A DNA stretch of 64,000 nucleotides from Streptococcus oralis Uo5 (GTDB lineage: Bacteria > Bacillota > Bacilli > Lactobacillales > Streptococcaceae): positions 901,001 through 965,000 of the forward strand of contig NC_015291.1 of assembly GCF_000253155.1 (NCBI RefSeq). The letters are read 5' to 3'. The notes beneath the pieces were generated by a model, which ran no database searches, had not been told where the DNA came from, and saw only the letters and a program-made list of their open reading frames with translations. The first letter of the stretch is position 1, and every line of letters starts with the position of its first letter. Made by a program: the position numbers and the translations under genes. Shown one piece after another: positions 30,597-41,242 of this stretch.

Positions 30597-32882
30597 ATGT
30601 ATAGATACCCTGTAGTCATCCATTTTCACCGAAAGAATGGGGATTATGATGCTTGTTCATTCAGTAGAAAACAGGCAGATGTTAAAGAAAATTTGTATTA
30701 TGAAAATGACTATTTTGGAGCAAAATTCTCCTTTACAGTCACAAGTACAGAAAGGCTCGATACTCTGACCTTTTCTGTCGAAATAGATGGAAAGACAAAA
30801 GATTATCTCCTACGGTTTAACTACTATCCACTGTTGACTGAGGTTTGGATTTTGGATGGTGATGAGACGGTTTATTATTCTGAAAATCCAGCCATTGCAA
30901 GTCCTTGCTATAAAGATCGAAACCCGTTTGCTTTTGATAAAGCCTTTCACAGTGAAAGTTTTGATCACCATTGGGGATACCAAGGAGAGTTGGGTTATAG
31001 TATCTCTGACTACCAGACAAGCTTTAAACTCTGGGCTCCAACAGCTACAGCAGTTCAAGTGGTCGTTTATGAAAATACAAGTAACGACGCGCCGATTTGG
31101 AAAACCTTTAATCTTGAGCGTGGGAATAGCTATTCATATAGTCATAAGTACAATACCATTGGTGTTTGGAGTGTAGACCTGGATGAAAATCTTGCAGGTA
31201 AAGCCTATCAGTATCAGATTGAGTTTCCGCACCACCAGACCTTGATACGAGACCCATACACTATCGCTACAAGTCCTGATGGGAAACGTTCTGTAATCCT
31301 CTCTCAGCAAGATAGACAGGTTGAAGGATTTAAAGTCAAACATGGGACAGACGCCCCTTGGCGTTTGGAAAATCCATGTAAAGCCGTTATCTGTGAGATG
31401 CATATTCGTGATTTTACAAAATCGCCGACATCTGGAGTTCCAGAAAACCTTCGAGGGACCTTCCTTGGGGCTGCGCAGACAGGAACGATTAACCAGTATG
31501 GTCAAGCAACAGCATTTGACTATATCAAAGAACTCGGCTGTAATTATGTTCAGCTCCAACCAATCTTTGATCGTCATAAGGAATACGACGAGGACGGGAA
31601 TATAACCTATAACTGGGGCTATGATCCTCAAAACTACAATGCTCCTGAACCAAGTTTCTCTAGCAATCTAGATGATCCTGGACAGGTTATTCGAGACCTT
31701 AAAACCATGATTCAGGCATATCATGATGCGGGAATCGGTGTTATTATGGATGTCGTTTACAACCATACCTTCTCAACGGTTGATGCACCTTTCCAAACAA
31801 CTGTCCCTGATTATTACTATCGTATGAATCCAGATGGAACCTTCCAAAACGGCACAGGTGTTGGAAATGAAACCGCAAGCGAACACGAAATGTACCGCAA
31901 GTATATGATTGACTCACTCCTTTATTGGGTGAAAGAATACAATATTGACGGTTTCCGTTTCGACTTGATGGGAATTCACGATGTCAAAACCATGCAGGCA
32001 ATTCGTTGGGCGCTAGATGAGGTTGATCCCCGTATTATAACTTATGGAGAAGGCTGGGATATGGGAACAGGTCTTGCACCTTATGACAAGGCCAAGAAGG
32101 ACAATGCCTACCAAATGCCAAATATCGGCTTCTTCAACGATGATCAGCGTGATGCCATCAAAGGAGGAGAAGTTTATGGTGCAATCAAGTCAGGATTTGT
32201 AAGTGGTGCAGCTACAGAACCGATTGTAGCCAAAGCTATTCTTGGTAGCCGAGAGTTGGGTTCATATCTTAGTCCAAACCAAGTTCTTAACTACGTGGAA
32301 GCCCATGATAATTACAACTTGCATGATTTGTTAGCAACCCTTCACCCAGATCACAGTTCAGATAAGATTATGCGTCAGGTCGAGACAGCAACAGCGATGA
32401 GCATTCTTATGCAAGGGATGTCCTTTATAGAGCTGGGGCAAGAATTTGGTCGCACCAAACTCCTTGCTACAGGAGAAAATGGCGAGCTGACTCCGGCAGA
32501 TAGAGAACGGGCCATGAATAGTTACAATGCTCCAGATAGTGTCAACCAGGTCAACTGGGATTTAATCAATGAGAGACAAGAGAGCATTGACTTTATTCGC
32601 CAGATTATTCGCCTAAAAACACAAAGGCGTGCTTTCTCTTATCCTACATACGAAGAAGTTTATCGTCATGTCTTCGTCCATACAGCTGCTGAAAATAGTG
32701 GATGGATTGTTTACGAAATTCACGGTGGAGCAGAGCACTTATTGGTGGTATTCAATGCCAAGGGAACTTCCTTCTACTTTGAAAATGCAGGAAATCTTGA
32801 AATGCTTGTGTCCAATAGTCGTTCTCAAGAGTCTAATGTTATTGATGATATTAGCGTTGCAGTCTTGAAGGTGCTCTCATAG
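30597..32882 (+). CDS. pulA: Type I pullulanase (glycogen/alpha-glucan debranching)
   Basis: 761 aa, no signal peptide or LPXTG, so it acts in the cytoplasm. An N-terminal beta domain is followed by a CBM48-like domain (about residue 137, FKLWAPTA) and a GH13 barrel. YNWGYDPQNY near residue 338 is the type I pullulanase mark; DVVYNHTF, nucleophile region GFRFDLMG, acid in TYGEGWD and VEAHDNYN follow. It cleaves alpha-1,6 bonds in glycogen or imported glucans. It sits before gapN and the glg operon. Confidence 0.93.
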   Translation: MYRYPVVIHFHRKNGDYDACSFSRKQADVKENLYYENDYFGAKFSFTVTSTERLDTLTFSVEIDGKTKDYLLRFNYYPLLTEVWILDGDETVYYSENPAIASPCYKDRNPFAFDKAFHSESFDHHWGYQGELGYSISDYQTSFKLWAPTATAVQVVVYENTSNDAPIWKTFNLERGNSYSYSHKYNTIGVWSVDLDENLAGKAYQYQIEFPHHQTLIRDPYTIATSPDGKRSVILSQQDRQVEGFKVKHGTDAPWRLENPCKAVICEMHIRDFTKSPTSGVPENLRGTFLGAAQTGTINQYGQATAFDYIKELGCNYVQLQPIFDRHKEYDEDGNITYNWGYDPQNYNAPEPSFSSNLDDPGQVIRDLKTMIQAYHDAGIGVIMDVVYNHTFSTVDAPFQTTVPDYYYRMNPDGTFQNGTGVGNETASEHEMYRKYMIDSLLYWVKEYNIDGFRFDLMGIHDVKTMQAIRWALDEVDPRIITYGEGWDMGTGLAPYDKAKKDNAYQMPNIGFFNDDQRDAIKGGEVYGAIKSGFVSGAATEPIVAKAILGSRELGSYLSPNQVLNYVEAHDNYNLHDLLATLHPDHSSDKIMRQVETATAMSILMQGMSFIELGQEFGRTKLLATGENGELTPADRERAMNSYNAPDSVNQVNWDLINERQESIDFIRQIIRLKTQRRAFSYPTYEEVYRHVFVHTAAENSGWIVYEIHGGAEHLLVVFNAKGTSFYFENAGNLEMLVSNSRSQESNVIDDISVAVLKVLS

Positions 32883-32891
32883 TAAATACTA

Positions 32892-32926
32892 CAAAAAGGT
32901 TTAGTTAAATCTAGACCTTTTTTGTT
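32892..32926 (+). terminator. Terminator of pulA
   Basis: AAAAAGGT(T)TAG / CTA(G)ACCTTTTTT stem with a 6-nt loop and further T runs. Confidence 0.85.
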
Positions 32927-33019
32927 TTTTATTGAAAAACCAATATCTATTAGGAATAAATTTCAAATAATTTGAAGAATCAAGTTTGTGAAAAAAATAT
33001 CAATATTTTCTAAAAAGGG

Positions 33020-33047
33020 TTGTAATTTTCTGAAAATTTGATAAAAT
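33020..33047 (+). promoter_or_regulatory. Promoter of gapN
   Basis: TTGTAA (33020-33025), 16-nt spacer, TAAAAT (33042-33047) with TG extension. Confidence 0.7.
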
Positions 33048-33078
33048 AAGGTTTAATCATTTTCAGGAGGAAGAGAAT

Positions 33079-34503
33079 TTGACAAATTATCAGAATTTAG
33101 TGAATGGAAAATGGAAATCATCAGAGAATGAGATTGCCATCTATTCTCCCATCAATCAGGAAAAACTGGGGACAGTACCCGCTATGAGTCAGGCTGAAGT
33201 AGATGAGGCTATGGAAGCAGCGCGTACAGCTCTCCCAGCATGGCGTGATTTAGCACCAGTTGAGCGTGCAGCTTATTTGCATAAGACAGCAGACATTTTG
33301 GAACGTGATAAAGAAAAAATTGGTACCATTCTTGCCAAAGAGGTTGCAAAAGGGATTAAAGCAGCCATTGGAGAAGTAGTACGTACAGCAGAATTGATTC
33401 GTTTTGCTGCTGAGGAAGGCCTCCGTATCACTGGACAAGCTATGGAAGGTGGGGGTTTTGAAGCTGCAAGTAAAAATAAACTAGCCGTTGTCCGTCGTGA
33501 GCCAGTTGGAGTCGTCCTAGCTATTGCACCATTTAACTATCCAGTCAACCTTTCTGGATCTAAGATTGCTCCGGCTTTGATTGCAGGAAATGTCGTTATG
33601 TTCAAACCACCAACACAAGGATCTATTTCTGGTCTCTTGCTGGCTAAAGCATTTGACGAAGCAGGAATCCCAGCAGGTGTCTTTAACACCATCACTGGAC
33701 GTGGTTCTGAGATCGGAGACTACATCATCGAACACAAGGAAGTGAACTTCATTAACTTTACAGGTTCAACACCGATTGGGGAGCGTATTGGTCGTTTAGC
33801 TGGTATGCGCCCGATTATGCTGGAGCTTGGTGGAAAAGATGCAGCAATTGTTTTAGAAGATGCAGATTTAGAAAATGCAGCTAAGCAAATCGTAGGTGGT
33901 GCTTTTAGCTACTCTGGTCAGCGTTGTACTGCTATCAAACGTGTTTTGGTTGTGGAAAGCGTAGCAGACAGATTGGCTGAATTGCTCCAAGCCGAAGTTG
34001 CTAAGCTAACGGTCGGTGATCCATTTGACAATGCAGATATCACACCTGTTATTGATAATGCTTCAGCTGATTTCATCTGGGGATTGATTGAAGACGCTCA
34101 AGAAAAGGGTGCTAAAGCGCTCAGCCCAATCAAACGTGAGAATAATCTCATTTGGCCAGGACTTTTTGATTATGTCACAAGAGACATGAAATTAGCCTGG
34201 GAAGAACCATTTGGACCTGTTCTCCCAATTATTCGAGTTGCAGATGCCAATGAAGCACTTGAAATTGCTAATGAATCAGAATTCGGTCTTCAATCTTCAG
34301 TCTTTACAAATGACTTTAAGAAGGCATTTGAAATTGCTGAGAAACTTGAAGTTGGTACCGTTCATATTAATAATAAAACACAACGTGGACCAGATAATTT
34401 CCCATTCCTTGGTGTAAAAGGTTCTGGTGCAGGAGTGCAAGGAATTAAATATAGTATCGAAGCGATGACAAATGTTAAATCCATTGTTTTTGATGTGAGA
34501 TAA
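33079..34503 (+). CDS. gapN: Non-phosphorylating NADP-dependent glyceraldehyde-3-phosphate dehydrogenase
   Basis: 474 aa, aldehyde dehydrogenase fold. It oxidises G3P directly to 3-phosphoglycerate and makes NADPH, the main NADPH source in streptococci without a full pentose phosphate branch. Start codon is TTG with a perfect AGGAGG 8 nt upstream; no ATG is nearby. FTGSTPIGERIG, LELGGKDAAIVLEDADLENA and catalytic Cys near residue 283 in SGQRCTAIKR are visible. Single gene with its own promoter and terminator. Confidence 0.96.
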   Translation: MTNYQNLVNGKWKSSENEIAIYSPINQEKLGTVPAMSQAEVDEAMEAARTALPAWRDLAPVERAAYLHKTADILERDKEKIGTILAKEVAKGIKAAIGEVVRTAELIRFAAEEGLRITGQAMEGGGFEAASKNKLAVVRREPVGVVLAIAPFNYPVNLSGSKIAPALIAGNVVMFKPPTQGSISGLLLAKAFDEAGIPAGVFNTITGRGSEIGDYIIEHKEVNFINFTGSTPIGERIGRLAGMRPIMLELGGKDAAIVLEDADLENAAKQIVGGAFSYSGQRCTAIKRVLVVESVADRLAELLQAEVAKLTVGDPFDNADITPVIDNASADFIWGLIEDAQEKGAKALSPIKRENNLIWPGLFDYVTRDMKLAWEEPFGPVLPIIRVADANEALEIANESEFGLQSSVFTNDFKKAFEIAEKLEVGTVHINNKTQRGPDNFPFLGVKGSGAGVQGIKYSIEAMTNVKSIVFDVR

Positions 34504-34508
34504 TTTAT

Positions 34509-34544
34509 AAAATCAGGAAAATAACTTCCTGGTTTTATTTTTTT
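34509..34544 (+). terminator. Terminator of gapN
   Basis: AAAATCAGGAA / TTCCTGGTTTT stem (one GU) then ATTTTTTT. Confidence 0.85.
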
Positions 34545-34707
34545 AAAAAAATACAGTAGAAAATTGATAAAAAACGAATATTCTGGTATTATAATAAAAA
34601 AATATATGGAAATTGTTTCGTGTTCTATTTTCTGGATATCTTTTTTAAAATGCTAGGTAATTTTTTGAAGACTTTCATAAAAAAATATGATTTCCTTCGT
34701 AAATTAC

Positions 34708-34736
34708 TTGAAAGTTATCTTAAAAGAGTGTATAAT
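34708..34736 (+). promoter_or_regulatory. Promoter of the glg operon
   Basis: TTGAAA (34708-34713), 17-nt spacer, TATAAT (34731-34736). It is the best sigma-A promoter before glgB; start site predicted near 34743. Confidence 0.8.
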
Positions 34737-34743
34737 AGAATTA

Positions 34744-34758
34744 TAGAAAACGCTTACA
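34744..34758 (+). promoter_or_regulatory. cre-like CcpA site at the glg start site
   Basis: TAGAAAACGCTTACA matches the cre consensus WTGNAANCGNWNNCW at all fixed positions but one. It covers about +1 to +16, a repressing position. Confidence 0.65.
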
Positions 34759-34774
34759 AAAGAAAGGGGATTGA

Positions 34775-36670
34775 ATGAATAATCAAGAAGCATTAAGAAC
34801 CTTTACTACAGGTGAGAACTTTCACCTCCAGCATTATTTAGGAGCGCATAGAGAGGAGAAAAACGGAGAAATAGGCTATACCTTTAGGGTTTGGGCCCCA
34901 AATGCACAAGCAGTTCATCTAGTTGGTGATTTTACCGATTGGGTTGAGAATCAGATTCCCATGGTTCGTAATGAAGCAGGTGTTTGGGAAGTCTTTACGA
35001 GTCAAGCTCAGGAAGGTCAGATTTATAAATATCATATCACGCGTGCAAATGGTCACCAGATTATGAAGATCGATCCGTTGGCAGTTTATTTTGAAGCTAG
35101 ACCGGGTACAGGAGCTGTTTTGACCAATATCCGTGAAAAGAAATGGAAAGATGGCCTTTGGCTAGCACGTCGCAAACGTCTGGGATTTTTCGAGAGACCA
35201 GTTAATATATATGAAGCCCATGCAGGATCTTGGAAGAGAAATCCAGATGGAAGTCCCTATACTTTTTCGCAACTGAAAGACGAGTTGATTCCATACTTAG
35301 TTGAGATGAACTATACACATATTGAGTTCATGCCTTTAATGGCTCACCCACTTGGATTGAGCTGGGGCTATCAACTTATGGGTTACTTTGCTTTTGAACA
35401 TTCCTATGGTACACCTGAGGAATTCCAAGATTTCGTTGAAGAGTGTCATATAAATAATATCGGTGTTATCGTCGACTGGGTTCCAGGTCATTTCACTATT
35501 AATGATGATGCATTGGCATATTATGACGGTACACCAACTTTTGAATACCAAGACCACAACAAGGCTCATAACTATGGTTGGGGTGCGCTGAATTTTGACC
35601 TCGGGAAAAATGAGGTCCAGTCTTTCCTGATTTCAAGTATTAAATTTTGGATTGATTCTTACCACTTAGATGGTATTCGGGTCGATGCAGTGAGCAATAT
35701 GCTGTATCTAGATTATGATAATGCTCCTTGGACTCCAAACAAAGATGGTGGAAACCTTAACTACGAGGGTTATTATTTCCTTCAACGGTTGAACACAGTG
35801 ATCAAGTTAGCTCATCCAGATATCATGATGATTGCAGAAGAAAGTTCATCAGCAACAAAGATTACTGGTATGAAAGAAATGGGCGGCCTTGGATTTGACT
35901 ATAAATGGAATATGGGCTGGATGAACGACATTCTCCGTTTCTACGAGGAAGATCCGATTTATCGTAAGTATGACTTTAATCTGGTGACTTTCAGCTTTAT
36001 GTATGTTTTCAATGAAAACTATCTCCTACCTTTTTCACATGATGAAGTGGTTCATGGTAAGAAGAGTATGATGCATAAGATGTGGGGAGATCGCTACAAT
36101 CAGTTCGCTGGTCTGCGCAACCTCTACACCTATCAAATTTGTCATCCAGGTAAGAAACTCTTGTTCATGGGTAGTGAGTACGGGCAATTCCTAGAGTGGA
36201 AGTCTGAGGAGCAGTTGGAATGGTCTAATCTAGAAGATCCGATGAATGCCAAGATGAAGCATTTCACTTCACAACTCAATCAATTCTATAAAGACCATCG
36301 CTGTCTGTGGGAAATTGATACTAGTTATGATGGTATCGAGATTATCGATGCTGATAATAGAGATCAGAGTGTCCTTTCCTTTATTCGTAAGGGCAAGAAA
36401 GACGAAATGTTAGTCTGTGTCTTTAACATGGCACCAGTTGAACGTAAGGACTTTACGATTGGTTTACCTGTTGCAGGTATTTACGAAGAAGTTTGGAATA
36501 CAGAATTAGAAGAATGGGGAGGTGTGTGGAAAGAGCACAATCAAACAGTTCAGACTCAAGAAGGCTTATGGAAAGATTATGAGCAGACTTTGACCTTTAC
36601 CTTGCCTGCCATGGGAGCAAGCATCTGGAAGATCAAGCGTCGTTTGAAACCAGCTAAGAAAAAAGAATAA
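34775..36670 (+). CDS. glgB: 1,4-alpha-glucan branching enzyme
   Basis: 631 aa. It forms alpha-1,6 branches in glycogen. CBM48 domain ([19 protein letters not shown]), then GH13: [27 protein letters not shown] with the nucleophile Asp near residue 302, MIAEESSS with the acid Glu, and [16 protein letters not shown] with GGGGATTG upstream. First gene of glgBCDA; 158 nt separate it from glgC, where no strong terminator is visible. Confidence 0.97.
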   Translation: MNNQEALRTFTTGENFHLQHYLGAHREEKNGEIGYTFRVWAPNAQAVHLVGDFTDWVENQIPMVRNEAGVWEVFTSQAQEGQIYKYHITRANGHQIMKIDPLAVYFEARPGTGAVLTNIREKKWKDGLWLARRKRLGFFERPVNIYEAHAGSWKRNPDGSPYTFSQLKDELIPYLVEMNYTHIEFMPLMAHPLGLSWGYQLMGYFAFEHSYGTPEEFQDFVEECHINNIGVIVDWVPGHFTINDDALAYYDGTPTFEYQDHNKAHNYGWGALNFDLGKNEVQSFLISSIKFWIDSYHLDGIRVDAVSNMLYLDYDNAPWTPNKDGGNLNYEGYYFLQRLNTVIKLAHPDIMMIAEESSSATKITGMKEMGGLGFDYKWNMGWMNDILRFYEEDPIYRKYDFNLVTFSFMYVFNENYLLPFSHDEVVHGKKSMMHKMWGDRYNQFAGLRNLYTYQICHPGKKLLFMGSEYGQFLEWKSEEQLEWSNLEDPMNAKMKHFTSQLNQFYKDHRCLWEIDTSYDGIEIIDADNRDQSVLSFIRKGKKDEMLVCVFNMAPVERKDFTIGLPVAGIYEEVWNTELEEWGGVWKEHNQTVQTQEGLWKDYEQTLTFTLPAMGASIWKIKRRLKPAKKKE

Positions 36671-36828
36671 TGAGCTGTTGATTATAATTTTTTAGATTTT
36701 AAAAACGGATGTACTTGTATTGGACTTGAAACACAAGAGAAATGGATTTCCTATTATTTTTATAAAAAGTTTGACTTCCGACCTTCTTTCGATTTTAACG
36801 TTCATATGACTTTATAAAGGAGTAGAAA

Positions 36829-37971
36829 ATGAAGAATGAAATGCTAGCTTTGATCCTTGCGGGTGGGCAAGGAACACGTCTCGGAAAACTCACTCAAAGC
36901 ATTGCCAAACCGGCAGTGCAATTCGGTGGGCGCTACCGTATCATTGACTTTGCTCTTTCCAACTGTGCAAACTCTGGAATCCATAATGTTGGTGTGATTA
37001 CTCAGTACCAACCTCTTGCTTTGAACAACCATATTGGAAATGGTTCTAGCTGGGGATTGGATGGTATCAATTCAGGTGTCTCTATTTTACAACCTTATTC
37101 AGCCAGCGAAGGAAACCGTTGGTTTGAAGGGACTAGTCACGCTATCTACCAAAACATTGACTACATCGACAGCGTTAATCCTGAGTATGTTTTGATTCTT
37201 TCTGGTGACCACATCTACAAGATGGACTATGATGATATGCTTCAGTCCCATAAGGATAACAATGCCAGTTTGACAGTAGCTGTCCTAGACGTACCTCTCA
37301 AAGAAGCTAGCCGTTTCGGTATCATGAATACAGATGCCAATAACCGTATCGTTGAATTCGAAGAAAAACCTGCGCAACCTAAGTCTACAAAGGCTTCGAT
37401 GGGGATTTATATTTTTGACTGGAAACGACTTCGCAATATGCTTGTTGCTGCTGAAAAGAGCAATGTGGATATGTCAGACTTTGGGAAGAACGTTATCCCT
37501 AACTATCTCGAGTCTGGTGAAAGTGTCTATGCTTATGAATTTAATGGCTACTGGAAAGACGTTGGTACGATTGAGTCACTTTGGGAAGCCAATATGGAGT
37601 ACATTTCGCCAGAAAATGCTTTGGATAGCCGCAATCGTCAGTGGAAAATTTACTCAAGAAACTTGATCTCACCACCAAACTACTTTGGTGCGCATGCACA
37701 CGTTGAAGATTCATTGGTCGTAGATGGATGTTTTGTAGATGGAACGGTTAAACGTTCGATTCTTTCAACAGAAGCACAAGTACGTGAAGGTGCTGAGGTC
37801 GTTGATTCTGTCATCATGAGTGGGGCTATTATTGGCCATGGAGCAAAGATTACTCGTGCTATTATTGGTGAAGGTGCCATTATTGCAGACGGCGTAGAGA
37901 TTGACGGAACTGACGAAGTACAAGTAGTAGGATACAATGAAGTAGTGGGGGTAGCAACAGATGAAGATTGA
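36829..37971 (+). CDS. glgC: Glucose-1-phosphate adenylyltransferase, catalytic subunit
   Basis: 380 aa. It makes ADP-glucose, the committed step of glycogen synthesis. [17 protein letters not shown] at the start with the catalytic Arg/Lys region, [23 protein letters not shown] and a C-terminal left-handed beta helix with isoleucine-rich repeats ([22 protein letters not shown]). AAGGAG before ATG. It overlaps glgD by 11 nt and is expected to act with GlgD as a heterotetramer, as shown for other Firmicutes. Confidence 0.96.
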   Translation: MKNEMLALILAGGQGTRLGKLTQSIAKPAVQFGGRYRIIDFALSNCANSGIHNVGVITQYQPLALNNHIGNGSSWGLDGINSGVSILQPYSASEGNRWFEGTSHAIYQNIDYIDSVNPEYVLILSGDHIYKMDYDDMLQSHKDNNASLTVAVLDVPLKEASRFGIMNTDANNRIVEFEEKPAQPKSTKASMGIYIFDWKRLRNMLVAAEKSNVDMSDFGKNVIPNYLESGESVYAYEFNGYWKDVGTIESLWEANMEYISPENALDSRNRQWKIYSRNLISPPNYFGAHAHVEDSLVVDGCFVDGTVKRSILSTEAQVREGAEVVDSVIMSGAIIGHGAKITRAIIGEGAIIADGVEIDGTDEVQVVGYNEVVGVATDED

Positions 37972-39100
37972 TAAATATTCAGCCATTTTAGGAAACACAG
38001 TTGGTTTTCATGATATGTCAACATTAACAGAACACCGTCCGGTAGCTAGCTTACCTTTCGGTGGGAAATACCGTTTGATTGACTTCCCCCTTTCCAGTCT
38101 TGCAAATGCAGGTGTTCGTAGTATCTTTGGTATTTTCCAACAAGATAATATCAGCTCAGTTTTCGACCATATCCGTTCAGGTCGTGAGTGGGGCTTGTCC
38201 ACCCTTCTAAGTCACTACTATCTAGGAATTTACAATACTCGTGTTGAAAGCAGTACGGTTGGAAAAGAGTATTACCAACAGCTTCTTACCTACTTGAAAC
38301 GTTCAGGTTCAAACCAAACTGTTTCGATTAACTGCGATGTGCTGGTGAATATTGACTTGAATCAAGTCTTCCACCTACACAATACAACGAAAGGTCCAAT
38401 CACAGTTGTATATAAGAAACTTCCGAAGAAAGACATTTCTGATGTGAATGCTATCTTGGAAATTGATGAAACTGACCATGTTCGTTCGCACAAACTATTT
38501 GATAACAAATCTACGGATGAACTCTTCAACATGTCTACAGATATCTTTGTTGTGGATACTCCTTGGTTGATTGAACGACTTGAAGAAGAGGCTCAGAAAG
38601 AATATCCTGAAAAGTTACGCTATGTTCTTCGTGATTTAGCTGCAAAAGAAGGAGCTTTTGCTTACGAATACACAGGCTACTTAGCGAACATTCATTCTGT
38701 TCAGTCCTATTATCAAGCAAACATCGATATGCTTGAATCTAAAAAATTCTACTCTCTTTTCTCACCAAATCAAAAGATTTATACAAAAGTTAAGAATGAA
38801 GAACCAACCTACTATGCGAATACTTCAAAAGTAAGAAGTTCTCAGTTTGCTTCTGGTAGTATCATTGAGGGTGAAGTAGTTCAGTCAGTCCTATCTCGTA
38901 ACATTTATGTTCATAAAGATAGTGTGGTGAAAGACAGCATTTTATTCCCTCGAGTTGTGATTGGTCAAGGTGCTCAAGTTGAATATGCCATCCTAGACAA
39001 AGGTGTTGAAGTTGCGGACGGTGTTGTCATTCGAGGAACAGCAGAACATCCAGTTGTAGTGAAGAAGGGTGAAACAGTAACAGAGGACATTTATTCATGA
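37961..39100 (+). CDS. glgD: GlgD, regulatory ADP-glucose pyrophosphorylase subunit
   Basis: 379 aa, a paralogue of glgC. The N-terminal GGxGTRL loop is lost (sequence starts [16 protein letters not shown]), so it should be non-catalytic and modulate GlgC. The fold core ([20 protein letters not shown]) and a C-terminal beta helix ([23 protein letters not shown]) remain. It overlaps both neighbours (11 nt with glgC, 4 nt with glgA). Confidence 0.95.
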   Translation: MKIDKYSAILGNTVGFHDMSTLTEHRPVASLPFGGKYRLIDFPLSSLANAGVRSIFGIFQQDNISSVFDHIRSGREWGLSTLLSHYYLGIYNTRVESSTVGKEYYQQLLTYLKRSGSNQTVSINCDVLVNIDLNQVFHLHNTTKGPITVVYKKLPKKDISDVNAILEIDETDHVRSHKLFDNKSTDELFNMSTDIFVVDTPWLIERLEEEAQKEYPEKLRYVLRDLAAKEGAFAYEYTGYLANIHSVQSYYQANIDMLESKKFYSLFSPNQKIYTKVKNEEPTYYANTSKVRSSQFASGSIIEGEVVQSVLSRNIYVHKDSVVKDSILFPRVVIGQGAQVEYAILDKGVEVADGVVIRGTAEHPVVVKKGETVTEDIYS

Positions 39101-40530
39101 AAATTTTATTTGTAGCGGCAGAAGGAGCACCCTTTTCAAAAACAGGTGGTTTGGGCGATGTCATTGGCGCACTTCCCAAATCACTTGTAAAAGCGGGGCA
39201 CGAAGTTGCAGTTTTCTTGCCTTATTATGATATGGTAGAAGCTAAGTTTGGTGACCAGATCGAGGATGTTCTCCACTTTGAAGTTAGTGTAGGATGGCGT
39301 AGACAGTACTGTGGTATTAAGAAAACGGTTTTGAATGGCGTAACCTTCTACTTCATTGATAATCAATATTATTTCTTCCGTGGACATGTGTACGGTGATT
39401 TTGACGATGGTGAACGCTTTGCCTTTTTCCAACTGGCTGCTCTTGAAGCCATGGAACGCATCGATTTTATCCCTGACCTTCTCCATGTTCATGATTACCA
39501 CACAGCAATGATTCCCTTCTTGTTAAAAGAAAAGTACCATTGGATTCAAGTATATCAAGGAATCAGAACCGTTTTAACCATTCATAATTTGGAATTCCAA
39601 GGTCAATTTTCTGAAGGAATGTTGTGGGATTTGTTCGGTGTTGGATTTGAACGCTATGCTGATGGAACGCTTCGCTGGAATGATTGTCTCAACTGGATGA
39701 AAGCGGGTATCCTATACGCGGATCGTGTCTCAACCGTTTCTCCTAGCTATGCGCATGAGATTATGACCAGTCAGTTTGGTTGCGGTTTGGACCAGATTCT
39801 TCGCATGGAGTCAGGAAAGGTTTCAGGTATTGTCAATGGTATTGACGCAGATCTCTATAATCCAGAGACAGATGCTCTTTTAGACTATCATTTTGATAAA
39901 GAAGATTTGTCTGGAAAAGCACAAAACAAAGCAAAATTGCAAGAGAGAGTTGGTCTACCTGTGCGAGCAGATGTTCCTCTAGTTGGGATTGTCTCTCGTT
40001 TGACCCGCCAAAAAGGTTTTGATGTCGTTGTAGAAAGCTTGCATCGTTTCTTACAGGAGGACGTTCAAATAGTCCTTTTAGGAACAGGAGACCCGGCTTT
40101 TGAACATTCCTTCTCATGGTTTGCTCAAGTCTATCCTGACAAGCTATCAGCAAATATCACTTTTGACATCAAACTTGCTCAAGAAATCTACGCAGCTTGT
40201 GATCTCTTCCTCATGCCAAGTCGTTTTGAACCATGTGGCTTGTCTCAAATGATGGCGATGCGCTATGGAACTCTACCATTGGTTCATGAGGTTGGTGGTT
40301 TGCGTGATACGGTTCAATCCTTCAATCCAATCGAAGGAAATGGTACTGGATTTAGCTTTGACAATTTAACACCATACTGGCTTAACTGGAGTTTCCAAAC
40401 AGCCTTGGATGTTTATAAGTATCAGACGGAAGTTTGGAGAAATCTACAAAAACAAGCTATGGAATGTGATTTCTCATGGGATACAGCCTGCAAATCTTAC
40501 CTGGACTTGTACCATAGTTTAGTCAACTAA
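39097..40530 (+). CDS. glgA: Glycogen synthase (ADP-glucose)
   Basis: 477 aa, GT5. It adds glucose from ADP-glucose to the glycogen chain. [16 protein letters not shown] (ADP-glucose-binding KTGGL) is at residues 15-19, [13 protein letters not shown] near 128, [15 protein letters not shown] near 299 and the C-terminal [34 protein letters not shown] overlaps glgD by 4 nt. Last gene of the operon, followed by a terminator. Confidence 0.97.
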   Translation: MKILFVAAEGAPFSKTGGLGDVIGALPKSLVKAGHEVAVFLPYYDMVEAKFGDQIEDVLHFEVSVGWRRQYCGIKKTVLNGVTFYFIDNQYYFFRGHVYGDFDDGERFAFFQLAALEAMERIDFIPDLLHVHDYHTAMIPFLLKEKYHWIQVYQGIRTVLTIHNLEFQGQFSEGMLWDLFGVGFERYADGTLRWNDCLNWMKAGILYADRVSTVSPSYAHEIMTSQFGCGLDQILRMESGKVSGIVNGIDADLYNPETDALLDYHFDKEDLSGKAQNKAKLQERVGLPVRADVPLVGIVSRLTRQKGFDVVVESLHRFLQEDVQIVLLGTGDPAFEHSFSWFAQVYPDKLSANITFDIKLAQEIYAACDLFLMPSRFEPCGLSQMMAMRYGTLPLVHEVGGLRDTVQSFNPIEGNGTGFSFDNLTPYWLNWSFQTALDVYKYQTEVWRNLQKQAMECDFSWDTACKSYLDLYHSLVN

Positions 40531-40535
40531 TAGAT

Positions 40536-40565
40536 AAAATCGTATGATTCTTTCATACGATTTTT
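40536..40565 (+). terminator. Terminator of the glg operon
   Basis: AAATCGTATGA / TCATACGATTT stem with a 5-nt loop, then T tract. Confidence 0.9.
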
Positions 40566-40588
40566 GGGCTGTTTAGAAAGGAAAGCTT

Positions 40589-41233
40589 ATGTCTCAAGTA
40601 AAAGGCTTGTGTGTCATGGACGTTGACGGCACCCTGATAGCAGAAGAGGTGATTGATCTTTTAGGAAAAGAAGCAGGTTGCGAAGAAGAAATATCGCAGA
40701 TTACAAGCCAGGCAATGCGAGGCGAACTGGACTTTGAAACAAGCTTACGAGCGAGAGTGGCTTTGTTAGAAGGTCTTCCGATTTCAGTCTTTGATACTGT
40801 CTTCAAATCCATTCATCTGTCCAAGAATGCTCAAGAATTTATCTCCATACTTCAAAAGAAGGGCATCCTAGTCGGTCTAGTGTCTGGTGGATTTGCACCA
40901 ATAGTTGAGAGATTAGCAAAATCCCTTGGTATCTCCTATTTCTCCGCCAACCAGTTGGAAGTCAAAGACGGATTTTTAACAGGTCGACTAGTTGGTGAAA
41001 TTGTGACAGGTCAAGTAAAACAAGTTACTCTTGAGAAATGGAGAAAGGAATTAGGACTTCCCAAAGAAAGAACGATTGCCATAGGTGATGGTGCCAATGA
41101 CCTATTAATGTTGAAATCAGCAGGTCACGGAATAGCCTTTTGTGCCAAAGAGGTCGTAAAAACAGAGATAGCTTGTCATATAGATACGAGGGATCTTTTA
41201 GAAGTTCTACCTTTGATTGATTTCTTAGAATGA
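40589..41233 (+). CDS. serB: Phosphoserine phosphatase (HAD family)
   Basis: 214 aa. It removes phosphate from phosphoserine, last step of serine synthesis. HAD motif I VMDVDGTLIAEE (Asp11, Asp13), motif II LVSGGF, motif III Lys and motif IV AIGDGANDLLML are all present. The cap region fits SerB, but other small HAD substrates are possible. AAAGG before ATG. Glycerate kinase follows 9 nt later; both touch 3-carbon glycerate/serine metabolism. Confidence 0.9.
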   Translation: MSQVKGLCVMDVDGTLIAEEVIDLLGKEAGCEEEISQITSQAMRGELDFETSLRARVALLEGLPISVFDTVFKSIHLSKNAQEFISILQKKGILVGLVSGGFAPIVERLAKSLGISYFSANQLEVKDGFLTGRLVGEIVTGQVKQVTLEKWRKELGLPKERTIAIGDGANDLLMLKSAGHGIAFCAKEVVKTEIACHIDTRDLLEVLPLIDFLE

Positions 41234-41242
41234 GAGGGAACT

